Under the pieces are notes generated by a model. The model searched no databases. It saw only the letters and a program-made list of their open reading frames with translations, and had not been told where the DNA came from. 22,664 nucleotides of DNA. It comes from Thermus_A sp040290245. Its GTDB lineage: Bacteria; Deinococcota; Deinococci; Deinococcales; Thermaceae. Position 1 is the first letter of the stretch; the number at the start of each line of letters is the position of its first letter. Positions 1 through 6,293 of the stretch are shown here, in pieces. Location: contig NZ_PSMQ01000026.1 of assembly GCF_040290245.1 (NCBI RefSeq), positions 1 to 22,664 on the forward strand, written 5' to 3'. The position numbers and the translations under genes are program-made.

Positions 1-5
1 GTTCA

Positions 6-11
6 TATACT
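6..11 (+). promoter_or_regulatory. putative -10 element for the ispG-tgt transcript
   Basis: TATACT matches the housekeeping -10 consensus at five of six positions. A -35 element would lie outside the window, so it cannot be checked. Transcription starting about 7 nt downstream (near 17-18) would give a leader of roughly 65 nt that begins with an SD-like AAAGGAGG and folds into the hairpin at 29-75. Confidence 0.5.
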
Positions 12-28
12 ATAGAAAAAGGAGGGGA

Positions 29-75
29 GGCGGCGCTCCCCACCCATGCCTGAGGGCAGGGGTTTCCGCGCCGCC
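29..75 (+). promoter_or_regulatory. strong hairpin in the ispG leader
   Basis: GGCGGCGC (29-36) pairs perfectly with GCGCCGCC (68-75). Inside it CCCC (38-41) can pair with GGGG (59-62), and TGCC (47-50) with GGCA (55-58) across a TGAG-type loop. No U-run follows, so it is not an intrinsic terminator. It lies between a strong SD-like sequence (AAAGGAGG, 18-25) and the ispG start, so folding would bring that SD close to the start codon. It does not match a riboswitch consensus I know. Confidence 0.5.
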
Positions 76-84
76 GAAGTTTGA
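46..84 (+). CDS. possible 12-codon leader peptide overlapping the ispG start
   Basis: ATG at 46 opens a short frame encoding MPEGRGFRAAEV that stops with TGA at 82-84. The final A of this TGA is the first base of the ispG ATG, giving the same TGATG junction seen between ispG and tgt. The GGAGGGGAGG tract at 21-30 lies about 15 nt upstream of the ATG, which is long for an SD. The frame could be a real translationally coupled leader or chance within GC-rich DNA. The peptide shows no attenuation-type codon run. Confidence 0.25.
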   Translation: MPEGRGFRAAEV

Positions 85-1289
85 TGAGGCGACCGACCAA
101 AACCGTCTGGGTGGGAGAGGTTCCCGTGGGGGGTGGCCACCCCATCGTCGTCCAGTCCATGACCAACACCCCCACCCACGAGGTGGAAACCACCTTCCAG
201 CAGATCAAGGCCCTGTACGAGGCGGGGAGCGAGATCGTCCGCCTCACCGTCAACGACGAAAAGGCCGCACAGGCGGTTCCGGAGATCAAGGCCCGGCTTT
301 TGGACGCGGGCCTCCCTGTGCCCCTGGTGGGGGACTTCCACTTCAACGGCCACCTCCTCCTCACCCGCTACCCCAAGATGGCCCAGGCCCTGGACAAGTA
401 CCGCATCAACCCCGGTACGGTGGGCCGTGGACGCCATAAAGACGAGCACTTCCGCCTCATGGTGGAGGTGGCCAAGGACCTGGGAAAACCCATCCGCATC
501 GGGGCCAACTGGGGCTCCTTGGACCCCAGCCTCCTCACGGAGATGATGGACCAAAACGCCCGCCGTAAGGAGCCCAAGACCGCCCAGGAGGTCCTTTTAG
601 ACGCGGTGGTGGAGTCCGCAGTCCGGAGCTACGAGGAGGCCTTGGAGCTTGGCCTGGGGGAGGACCGGATCGTCCTTTCCGCCAAGGTCTCCCGCGCCCC
701 GGACCTGGTCTATGTCTACCGGGCTTTGGCCCAAAGGACCCAGGCCCCTTTGCACCTCGGCCTGACGGAGGCGGGGATGGGGGTGAAGGGCATCGTGGCC
801 AGCGCGGCGGGCCTTGCCCCCCTCCTTTTGGAAGGGATCGGGGACACGATCCGGGTCTCCCTGACCCCCGCCCCGGGCGAGCCCCGGACAAAGGAGGTGG
901 AGGTGGCCCGGGAGATCCTGCAGGCCCTGGGCCTTAGGACCTTCACCCCCACGGTGACCAGCTGCCCCGGGTGCGGCCGGACCACCAGCACGTTTTTCCA
1001 AGAACTGGCGCAAAAGGTCCAGGCCCACCTCGAGGCCCGTATGCCCGAGTGGCGGAAGGCCTACCCCGGGGTGGAGACCCTCAAGGTGGCGGTGATGGGG
1101 TGCGTGGTGAACGGACCCGGGGAAAGCAAGCACGCGGACATCGGCATCTCCTTACCGGGTGCGGGGGAGGAGCCCAAGGCCCCGGTCTATGTGGAGGGGC
1201 GGCTGTACACCACTTTGAAGGGGGAAGGGATCGCGGAGGCGTTCGTGGCCCTCCTCGAGGACTACATCAAGGAGCGGTTCCGGGCCTGA
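84..1289 (+). CDS. ispG: 4-hydroxy-3-methylbut-2-en-1-yl diphosphate synthase (flavodoxin), IspG/GcpE
   Basis: IspG is the [4Fe-4S] enzyme that reductively converts MEcPP to HMBPP, the penultimate step of the MEP isoprenoid pathway. The protein has 401 residues from the ATG at 84. The N-terminal TIM barrel includes QSMTNTPT and VRLTVND near the start. The cluster ligands are visible as CPGC (Cys294, Cys297) and GCVVNGPGE (Cys340, then a conserved Glu). These equal Cys297/300/343 of the T. thermophilus enzyme after a three-residue offset at the N-terminus. An in-frame TTG at 81 is an alternative start. No SD lies at the usual distance; the nearest strong one (18-25) is separated from the start by a hairpin. 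The stop overlaps the tgt start in a TGATG, so the two genes should be co-transcribed and coupled. Confidence 0.96.
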   Translation: MRRPTKTVWVGEVPVGGGHPIVVQSMTNTPTHEVETTFQQIKALYEAGSEIVRLTVNDEKAAQAVPEIKARLLDAGLPVPLVGDFHFNGHLLLTRYPKMAQALDKYRINPGTVGRGRHKDEHFRLMVEVAKDLGKPIRIGANWGSLDPSLLTEMMDQNARRKEPKTAQEVLLDAVVESAVRSYEEALELGLGEDRIVLSAKVSRAPDLVYVYRALAQRTQAPLHLGLTEAGMGVKGIVASAAGLAPLLLEGIGDTIRVSLTPAPGEPRTKEVEVAREILQALGLRTFTPTVTSCPGCGRTTSTFFQELAQKVQAHLEARMPEWRKAYPGVETLKVAVMGCVVNGPGESKHADIGISLPGAGEEPKAPVYVEGRLYTTLKGEGIAEAFVALLEDYIKERFRA

Positions 1290-2437
1290 TGTTCGACTTT
1301 CACCTCCTCGCCCAGTCTGGCCGGGCCCGGGTGGGCCGCTTCCAAACTCCCCACGGGGCGGTCACCACGCCCCTTTTCATGCCCGTGGGCACCCAGGCCT
1401 CGGTCAAAGGCCTCCTGCCCCGGGACCTCGAGGCCATCGGAAGCCAGGTCCTCCTCGCCAACACCTACCACCTCCTCCTCCGGCCAGGGCCCGATCGGGT
1501 CAGGGCCCTGGGGGGGCTGCACGGCTTCGCGGGCTGGCAAGGCCCCTGGCTCACGGACTCCGGGGGCTTCCAGGTGATGAGCCTTGGGCACCTCTGCCGG
1601 ATCGACGAGGAGGGCGTCCTCTTCCAAAGCCACCTCAACGGGGATCTGATCCAACTGACCCCGGAGAGGAGCATCCAGGTCCAAGAAGCCCTTGGGGCAG
1701 ACATCGTCATGGCCTTTGACGAATGCCCCCCCTACCCCTCCTCCCGGGCCTACCTTCAGGCGTCCTTGGAAAGGACGCTTCGCTGGCTCGAGCGGTCCAT
1801 AAAGGCGAAAACCCGGCCCGACCAGGCCCTTTTCGGCATCGCCCAAGGGGGGGTGGACCTGGGGCTCCGGAGGCGATCCACCCTGGAAACCATCCGGTTT
1901 GACCTCCCAGGCTACGCCATCGGGGGGCTGGCGGTGGGGGAGCCCAAGGAGGCCATGTTCCGGATGGTGGCCCTCTCCACCGAGCTCCTTCCCCAAAACC
2001 GCCCCCGGTACCTCATGGGGGTGGGCCACCCGGAGGACCTGGTGGCGGCCATCGGCCTCGGCGTCGACCTCTTTGACTGCGTCTACCCCACCCGGACGGG
2101 CCGGTTCGGCTACGCCTTGGTCCCGGAGGGGCGGCTCAACCTCAAGTCGGGCCGCCACCTGGAAGAAGCCCTTCCGATAGACCCAGGCTGCGACTGCTAC
2201 ACCTGCCAGACCTTCAGCCGGGCCTACCTGAGCCACCTGGTGCGCGCAGGGGAGATGCTCGGGGGGATCCTCCTCTCCCTGCATAACCTCCGCTACCTCC
2301 ACCGCCTTACGGAGCAGGCCCGGGAGGCCATCCAACAGGGCCGGTACGAGGCGTTCGCCCAGGCCTTCGCCGAGCGGCGGTTTGGCAAGGCCGTCCCCGG
2401 GTGGTTCCAAATGGCCCTGGAGGCCCATGCCCTGTAG
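1289..2437 (+). CDS. tgt: queuine tRNA-ribosyltransferase (tRNA-guanine transglycosylase)
   Basis: Tgt exchanges guanine-34 in the anticodon of GUN-reading tRNAs for preQ1, the base-insertion step of queuosine synthesis. The protein has 382 residues, normal for bacterial Tgt. Visible signatures are TDSGGFQVMSL with Asp90, and DLFDCVYPTRTGR with Asp263, the equivalent of the catalytic nucleophile Asp280 of the Zymomonas enzyme. The zinc site is CDCYTC (Cys301, Cys303, Cys306) plus His332 in LHNLRYLHR. The ATG overlaps the ispG stop by one base (TGATG). The frame is open further upstream inside ispG, but that extension has no homology to Tgt. No other queuosine gene is in the window. Confidence 0.97.
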   Translation: MFDFHLLAQSGRARVGRFQTPHGAVTTPLFMPVGTQASVKGLLPRDLEAIGSQVLLANTYHLLLRPGPDRVRALGGLHGFAGWQGPWLTDSGGFQVMSLGHLCRIDEEGVLFQSHLNGDLIQLTPERSIQVQEALGADIVMAFDECPPYPSSRAYLQASLERTLRWLERSIKAKTRPDQALFGIAQGGVDLGLRRRSTLETIRFDLPGYAIGGLAVGEPKEAMFRMVALSTELLPQNRPRYLMGVGHPEDLVAAIGLGVDLFDCVYPTRTGRFGYALVPEGRLNLKSGRHLEEALPIDPGCDCYTCQTFSRAYLSHLVRAGEMLGGILLSLHNLRYLHRLTEQAREAIQQGRYEAFAQAFAERRFGKAVPGWFQMALEAHAL

Positions 2438-2448
2438 GGCCCTACAGG
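2431..2448. terminator. 18-bp perfect palindrome between convergent tgt and AI-2E permease genes
   Basis: CCTGTAGGGCCCTACAGG is a perfect inverted repeat with no spacer. As RNA it would form a 7-bp stem with a GGCC loop. It contains the tgt stop codon (2435-2437) and ends two bases before the stop of the convergent gene. There is no U-tract on either side. A bidirectional 3'-end hairpin or a dimeric-protein site are both possible. Confidence 0.4.
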
Positions 2449-2449
2449 A

Positions 2450-3547
2450 TCAGCCCTCCTCGTAGAACCGGCTCTTTTGGTAGTAATCCTGGATTAAGAC
2501 CTTTAAAAAGGCTGCGGCGGGTACACCCAGAATCGCTCCCCAAAGCCCAAAAAGGCTGGCCCCGATCAAGATGGCGGCGATGGCCGTGACCGGGTGCAGC
2601 CGGGTGGTCCGCCCCACGATAAGGGGCCCAAAGAGGTTGCCCTCGAGCTGGTTGGCGAGCCAGAGCACGAGAAGGACCAAGAAGACCTTGCCGAACCCCA
2701 TGGGCAGGGCCAAAAGCAAGGCGGGGATGCTGGAGACGATGACCCCTACGAAGGGGATGAGGTTGAAGACGCCGGCCAGAAAGCCCAAGGAGGCCGCCAG
2801 GGGAAGCCCCACGAGCCAAAACCCCACCCCTATCACCAACCCCACCAGAGAGGCCACCAGAAGCTGGCCCCGGATGTATCCCCCTACGCTTCGGTCCAGT
2901 TTCTGGGCGAGCTCCTCCGCCAAAGGCTGGTAAGGCCGGGGCAGAAGGAGGAGAAACGCCCGGCCTATACGGGGTAGATCGTAAAGAAGATAGATGGAAA
3001 TCGTCAAAGCGGTAAGGAGCTGGAGCACCCCCCCCAGCAGGCCAGCGAGAAACCCCAAGAGGCTACCCCCCTGACCCAAAAGCGCCCGAAGCCAGGCGAC
3101 CAAGGTCTTTAAAAAGGAATCCACAAGACCTTGGAGCCCCTGAACCGCCTGGGCTAGAAGGGGGCGGAGCCAATCGGGCAGGACCACGCCTCGCACCCGC
3201 TCCGGAAGGCCCTCCATCCAGGAGAGGAGGGGGCGCAAGAGGCGTGGAAGCTCCTGGGCGAACTGGGAGATCTGGGCCAAAGCCTGGAAGGTGAGGAAAG
3301 ACGCCAAGCCCAAGAAGAGGAAAAAGCCCAGGTAGACCCCCACCACCCCCAGCACCCGGGGCAGGCCCCGGCGCTCGAAAAACTGGACCACCGGGTGGGT
3401 AAGGTAGGCAAAGAGGAAGGCCCAGACCAGGGTCAAAAGGGCGGATGAGGCCCGGCCCAAAAGGCGGTAGAAGAGGTAGAAAAGCAGAAGATAGACCAAA
3501 ACGCGGACATAGGGGTTAGCCCAAACTTTTCCGAAGGCCTCCCGCAT
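2450..3547 (-). CDS. AI-2E family transporter (PerM/UPF0118-type membrane protein)
   Basis: This is a 365-residue polytopic inner-membrane protein of the AI-2E exporter/PerM family. Hydrophobic segments begin near residue 13 (VRVLVYLLLFYLFYRLL), continue in the first 100 residues, then follow an amphipathic, Leu-rich soluble stretch (about 105-175), and several more helices run to the C-terminus. Family motifs are visible: LIPFVGVIVSSIPA, NQLEGNLFGPLIVG and TRLHPVTAI near the C-terminal end. Family members have been linked to autoinducer-2 export or Na+(Li+)/H+ antiport, and the substrate here cannot be told. The ATG follows a TAGAAT box by 6 nt, and this box overlaps the stop of the upstream M23-like gene. 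The gene can therefore be transcribed on its own as a leaderless mRNA. Confidence 0.88.
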   Translation of the reverse strand: MREAFGKVWANPYVRVLVYLLLFYLFYRLLGRASSALLTLVWAFLFAYLTHPVVQFFERRGLPRVLGVVGVYLGFFLFLGLASFLTFQALAQISQFAQELPRLLRPLLSWMEGLPERVRGVVLPDWLRPLLAQAVQGLQGLVDSFLKTLVAWLRALLGQGGSLLGFLAGLLGGVLQLLTALTISIYLLYDLPRIGRAFLLLLPRPYQPLAEELAQKLDRSVGGYIRGQLLVASLVGLVIGVGFWLVGLPLAASLGFLAGVFNLIPFVGVIVSSIPALLLALPMGFGKVFLVLLVLWLANQLEGNLFGPLIVGRTTRLHPVTAIAAILIGASLFGLWGAILGVPAAAFLKVLIQDYYQKSRFYEEG

Positions 3548-3553
3548 GGGGGT

Positions 3554-3559
3554 ATTCTA
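3554..3559 (-). promoter_or_regulatory. -10 box (TAGAAT) of leaderless AI-2E permease gene
   Basis: On the minus strand TAGAAT is followed by ACCCCC (6 nt) and the ATG at 3547, which places the transcription start at the initiation codon. The box shares the TAG stop codon (3557-3559) of the preceding gene. I see no convincing -35 hexamer and no SD. Confidence 0.6.
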
Positions 3560-4270
3560 CTTGGGCCAGGCGAAGAGGGCGCGGGCCGATTGCAAGAGGG
3601 CTTCTTTTCCCAGGCCCTGGCCGAAGAAGCGGCCCTCATCCGGCCTTCCCTCCCAGAGCTCAAAAAGAAGCCGGGCAGAGGGGGCAAGCCCCGTCTGGCC
3701 CACGTACCCGATGGGGTCGCCCCGGCGGAGCCGCATCCCAACCTTTAGGCCGGGGTAAACGCTTTCCAGGTGGGCGTAGACGCTGATCCGACCGTCCTTA
3801 TGCCTGATCCAGACCTCGAGGCCCCGGATCAGGTCCATATCCTCCGGGGTCGCGCCCCCCTTCACCCTGTCCAGAAGGGCCTTCTTTTCCTCAGGGGAAA
3901 GGGGCGTGTGGGCGGTTTCCGCCTTCACCACCTCCCCCGTGGCCGCAGCCACCACCCCCGTCCCCCTTAGAACGGGCACGCAAGCATCCCCCTGAACGAA
4001 GATGAAGCCCGGGTTTACCCCCTTCCGGTAGGGCCGGGGGGCGTTGGGCAGGTTCTCCGGCCGGCTGGGCAGACAGGCCCCGGGGATGGGCAGGCGGTAC
4101 CCCTCGGGGGCCCAGAAGAGGGCCTCCTTCGCCCGCCCCACCTCGGCCCTTAGGGCGGAAAGCTGCCTGCCCCGAAGGGCAAACCCCAGGGTGACCACCA
4201 AGGCGTATAGCCCCAAAAGGAGGAGGAGATAGTGGCCAGCTTTCCAATTCCCTCCGGGAAATGGCCCCAT
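3557..4270 (-). CDS. membrane-anchored degenerate M23 (LytM-like) protein
   Basis: This 237-residue protein has a single N-terminal membrane helix (about residues 13-31, HYLLLLLGLYALVVTLGFAL), then a short charged heptad-like stretch (about 33-50) resembling a coiled coil, and a C-terminal domain with the fold signature of M23/LytM peptidases. The signature segments are GTGVVAAATGEVV, LEVWIRHKDGRISVYAHLE, and KVGMRLRRGDPIGYVGQTG followed by LLFELW. The metal-binding motifs are lost: the HxxxD position reads GVNPGFIF, and the HxH of active enzymes is replaced by FEL. It is therefore probably a non-catalytic, EnvC/NlpD-like factor at the cell envelope rather than an endopeptidase. It lies behind the rpmB terminator and has its own TAGGAT box 6 nt before the ATG. 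Confidence 0.7.
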   Translation of the reverse strand: MGPFPGGNWKAGHYLLLLLGLYALVVTLGFALRGRQLSALRAEVGRAKEALFWAPEGYRLPIPGACLPSRPENLPNAPRPYRKGVNPGFIFVQGDACVPVLRGTGVVAAATGEVVKAETAHTPLSPEEKKALLDRVKGGATPEDMDLIRGLEVWIRHKDGRISVYAHLESVYPGLKVGMRLRRGDPIGYVGQTGLAPSARLLFELWEGRPDEGRFFGQGLGKEALLQSARALFAWPK

Positions 4271-4276
4271 GTCCCC

Positions 4277-4282
4277 ATCCTA
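4277..4282 (-). promoter_or_regulatory. -10 box (TAGGAT) of leaderless M23-like gene
   Basis: On the minus strand TAGGAT is followed by GGGGAC (6 nt) and the ATG at 4270. It sits directly after the T-rich tail of the rpmB terminator. The purine-rich box and spacer could also serve as a weak SD, so leaderless initiation is likely but not exclusive. Confidence 0.5.
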
Positions 4283-4315
4283 AAACCAACCCGCCCGCGC
4301 CCTACCGCGGGCGGG
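4282..4315 (-). terminator. rho-independent terminator of rpmB
   Basis: A 10-bp GC stem (CCCGCCCGCG at 4290-4299 with CGCGGGCGGG at 4306-4315, 6-nt loop) is followed on the minus strand by TTGGTTTTAG. It begins 16 nt past the rpmB stop. Confidence 0.8.
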
Positions 4316-4331
4316 CAGACCCGGCCTCAAG

Positions 4332-4628
4332 TTAGAGGAGTTTCAGAAGCTGTGCCTTAATCTCCTTGGCGGAGAGACCCTCGAGCTTCATCCCCTTGGC
4401 CCGGTCCAGAAGCTCGTAGACCTTCTCGATGTGGCTTGCCGCCACCTTGAAGGTGATCTCCTGGCCCGCCACCCGGACCTTGACCTTGTGCAGGTTCGGC
4501 CTTTGCCAACGCTTGCTGATGCCGGTGGTCTTCTTCCCCACCCCGCCTTCCCGCTTGGCTTTACCGCGGCGGGTGATGGAGTTCGCCGTTATGGGCTTCT
4601 TTCCACTGATTTCGCAAACCTTGGACAT
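4332..4628 (-). CDS. rpmB: 50S ribosomal protein L28
   Basis: This 98-residue protein starts MSKVCEISGKKPITANS and runs through GKAKREGGVGKKTTGISKR to a C-terminal helix ending KAQLLKLL. Length and sequence match Thermus L28 as I remember it. An early CxxxGK motif typical of L28 is present, but the second Cys pair of zinc-binding L28 forms is absent, as is usual in Thermus. The start at 4628 is fixed by GGGAGGAGG placed 2 nt before the ATG and by the protein family. The open frame continues upstream into the lspA promoter without homology. It has an SD-led start and a terminator of its own, so it looks monocistronic. Confidence 0.96.
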   Translation of the reverse strand: MSKVCEISGKKPITANSITRRGKAKREGGVGKKTTGISKRWQRPNLHKVKVRVAGQEITFKVAASHIEKVYELLDRAKGMKLEGLSAKEIKAQLLKLL

Positions 4629-4654
4629 GGCCTCCTCCCACCAAAACAAGGGGA

Positions 4655-4684
4655 ATTGTACCACAGCCTCCGGTAGACTGGGAA
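4655..4684 (-). promoter_or_regulatory. rpmB promoter
   Basis: On the minus strand TACAAT (4660-4655) is a good -10 element, preceded after 18 nt by TTCCCA (4684-4679), a four-of-six match to TTGACA. Transcription would begin near 4648, giving a leader of about 20 nt that carries the rpmB SD. It overlaps the divergent lspA promoter. Confidence 0.55.
4674..4679 (+). promoter_or_regulatory. -10 box (TAGACT) of leaderless lspA
   Basis: TAGACT is followed by 7 nt (GGGAAGG) and then the lspA ATG at 4687, placing the transcript 5' end at or within a base of the start codon. GGAAGG is SD-like but would lie upstream of the predicted 5' end. No clear -35 hexamer is present. Confidence 0.55.
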
Positions 4685-4686
4685 GG

Positions 4687-5136
4687 ATGCACGCCCTTGT
4701 CCCCCTCCTCCTCGTCTTAGACCAGGTGACGAAGCTGTGGGCTTTGGCGCACCTTTCCCCCGTTCCCAAGCCTGTTCTCGGCGATCTCCTCTACCTTACT
4801 CTGGTGCACAACACCGGGGCGGCCTTTGGCCTCCTGGAAGGAAGAAGCTGGGTTCTGGGCTGGATAAGCCTCCTGGTGGGCACCTGGCTCCTCTTGCTGT
4901 TAAACCGGAAACGCCCGCCCCTTACGGCCTTGGGCCTAGGCATGGTGGCAGCCGGGGCGCTGGGCAACGCCATAGACCGCCTCGGCCGGGGCTATGTGGT
5001 GGACTTCATCGACCTGGGAACAAACATCCACTGGGTGGCCAACTTCCCGGTCTTCAATGTGGCGGATAGCCTCCTCACCGTAGGAGTGGCGATCCTCCTC
5101 TTAGCAGGGGGTCGCTCCCGGAGCAAAAGGGGCTAA
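4687..5136 (+). CDS. lspA: lipoprotein signal peptidase (signal peptidase II)
   Basis: LspA removes the signal peptide from diacylglyceryl-modified prolipoproteins in the inner membrane. The protein has 149 residues with four hydrophobic segments. The family motifs are complete: LDQVTK near the N-terminus, HNTGAAFGLL, GNAIDRLGRGYVVDFI and FNVADS. The catalytic aspartates are Asp106 (VVDF) and Asp127 (NVADS). The frame is open further upstream across the rpmB region, but the family start and the TAGACT box 7 nt upstream support ATG 4687. The TAA stop overlaps the stop codon of the convergent aspC by two bases within a shared CTAA. Confidence 0.96.
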   Translation: MHALVPLLLVLDQVTKLWALAHLSPVPKPVLGDLLYLTLVHNTGAAFGLLEGRSWVLGWISLLVGTWLLLLLNRKRPPLTALGLGMVAAGALGNAIDRLGRGYVVDFIDLGTNIHWVANFPVFNVADSLLTVGVAILLLAGGRSRSKRG

Positions 5137-6281
5137 AGCAACGTGGCCATCCGCCCCAGGGCCTTTTTCAGGTTCTCCTCGCTCGTGGCGTAGGAAAGGC
5201 GGACGTGACGGTAAGCGGCAAAATCCGTCCCAGGAACCACAGCCACCCGGGCCTCGAGGAGCCGCTCCGCCGCCTGGATCTCATCTTCGGCGAAGGCGTC
5301 TGTATTGAGGAGTACATAAAAGGCCCCACTGGGCCGGACGGCCTTAAGGCCCAGGGCGGAAAGGCCTTCCAGGAGAAGATCCCGGCGCTTTTGGTAGGCC
5401 TTTCGGGCCATCTGGATGAAGGCTTGGGAGGCCTCGAGGTTGGTGAGGGCCTCGAGGGCCGCCCACTGGGCGATGGTGTCAGGGCTGGTGGTGGACTGGC
5501 TAGAGATGTCGGCCATGGCCTTGATCACCCCCCTGGGTCCACAGGCGTAGCCGATGCGCCAGCCGGTCATGGCAAAGGCCTTCGCGGCCCCGTTGACCGT
5601 GATCGTGTGCTCGGGGGCCAGGGTTCCGGGGGAGAAGTGGGCGCCCTCGTAGATGAGGTGCTCATAGATCTCGTCGGAAACCAGATAGAAGTCATGCTCC
5701 ACCGCAAGCCGGGCCAGGGCCTCCAGGACCTCTTGGGGATAGACCGCCCCCGTGGGGTTGTTGGGGGAGTTGACTACCAGGGCCTTGGTCCTTGGGGTGA
5801 TGGCCCGGCGCACCGCCTCCGGGTCGGGAACGAAGCCGTCCTCGGGCCGGGTGGCCACCTCCACCGGCACCCCGCCGGCCAGGCGGACCATCTCCGGGTA
5901 GCTCACCCAGTAAGGCGCCAGAACGATGACCTCGTCCCCCGGGTCTAAGAGGGCTTGGAAAAGGTTGAAAAGCGCCTGCTTCCCCCCCACGGTCACAATC
6001 GTCTCCTCGGGGGCCACCGCAAGGCCGTTCTCCCGCCTAAACTTCTCCGCCAAGGCCTCGCGAAGCTCAGGGATCCCCGCCGGTGGCGCGTACTTGGTCT
6101 TGCCCTGGGCCAAAGCGCGCCGCGCCGCCTCCTTCACATGCTCCGGGGTGTCAAAATCCGGTTCCCCTGCCGTGAGGGGCACCAGGTCCACCCCCTGGCG
6201 CTTGAGCTCGAGGGCACGGGCGTTCACCGCCACCGTGGCCGAGGGCTTCATGGCCTTTACCCGCTCGGATAGGCCGCGCAT
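5133..6281 (-). CDS. aspC: aspartate (and probably prephenate) aminotransferase, class I
   Basis: This PLP enzyme has 382 residues, close to the 385 of the T. thermophilus aspartate/prephenate aminotransferase, which it closely resembles. Visible signatures are LTAGEPDFDTPEHV, KTKYAPPAGIPELREA, VNSPNNPTGAVYP, LVSDEIYEHLIY and NGAAKAFAMTGWRIGYA. The Schiff-base lysine is Lys234, the same number as in T. thermophilus. The T. thermophilus enzyme is known to use aspartate/glutamate and prephenate, and I infer the same here from similarity. It lies 7 nt after the lipid-kinase gene, but a consensus TATAAT spans that junction 6 nt before the ATG, so it can be transcribed separately as a leaderless mRNA. 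Confidence 0.95.
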   Translation of the reverse strand: MRGLSERVKAMKPSATVAVNARALELKRQGVDLVPLTAGEPDFDTPEHVKEAARRALAQGKTKYAPPAGIPELREALAEKFRRENGLAVAPEETIVTVGGKQALFNLFQALLDPGDEVIVLAPYWVSYPEMVRLAGGVPVEVATRPEDGFVPDPEAVRRAITPRTKALVVNSPNNPTGAVYPQEVLEALARLAVEHDFYLVSDEIYEHLIYEGAHFSPGTLAPEHTITVNGAAKAFAMTGWRIGYACGPRGVIKAMADISSQSTTSPDTIAQWAALEALTNLEASQAFIQMARKAYQKRRDLLLEGLSALGLKAVRPSGAFYVLLNTDAFAEDEIQAAERLLEARVAVVPGTDFAAYRHVRLSYATSEENLKKALGRMATLL

Positions 6282-6287
6282 GGCAAG

Positions 6288-6293
6288 ATTATA
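6288..6293 (-). promoter_or_regulatory. consensus -10 box (TATAAT) of leaderless aspC
   Basis: On the minus strand TATAAT is followed by CTTGCC (6 nt) and the aspC ATG at 6281. The hexamer includes the TAA stop (6291-6289) of the upstream lipid-kinase gene. No SD is present. No recognisable -35 element lies 16-18 nt upstream. Confidence 0.7.

Noticed and set aside
29..75. ispG leader hairpin as a known riboswitch or intrinsic terminator
   Set aside because: It lacks consensus bases of the fluoride, preQ1, SAM and ZTP classes I compared it with, and no U-run follows the stem.
971..1288. N-terminal extension of tgt into ispG
   Set aside because: The extension has low-complexity composition and no Tgt homology. 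The TGATG junction and family length fix ATG 1289.
1262..2428. 388-codon open frame antisense to tgt
   Set aside because: High GC makes stop codons rare in shadow frames. The translation is Gly/Pro/His/Arg-rich with no domain, while the plus-strand Tgt has all catalytic and zinc residues.
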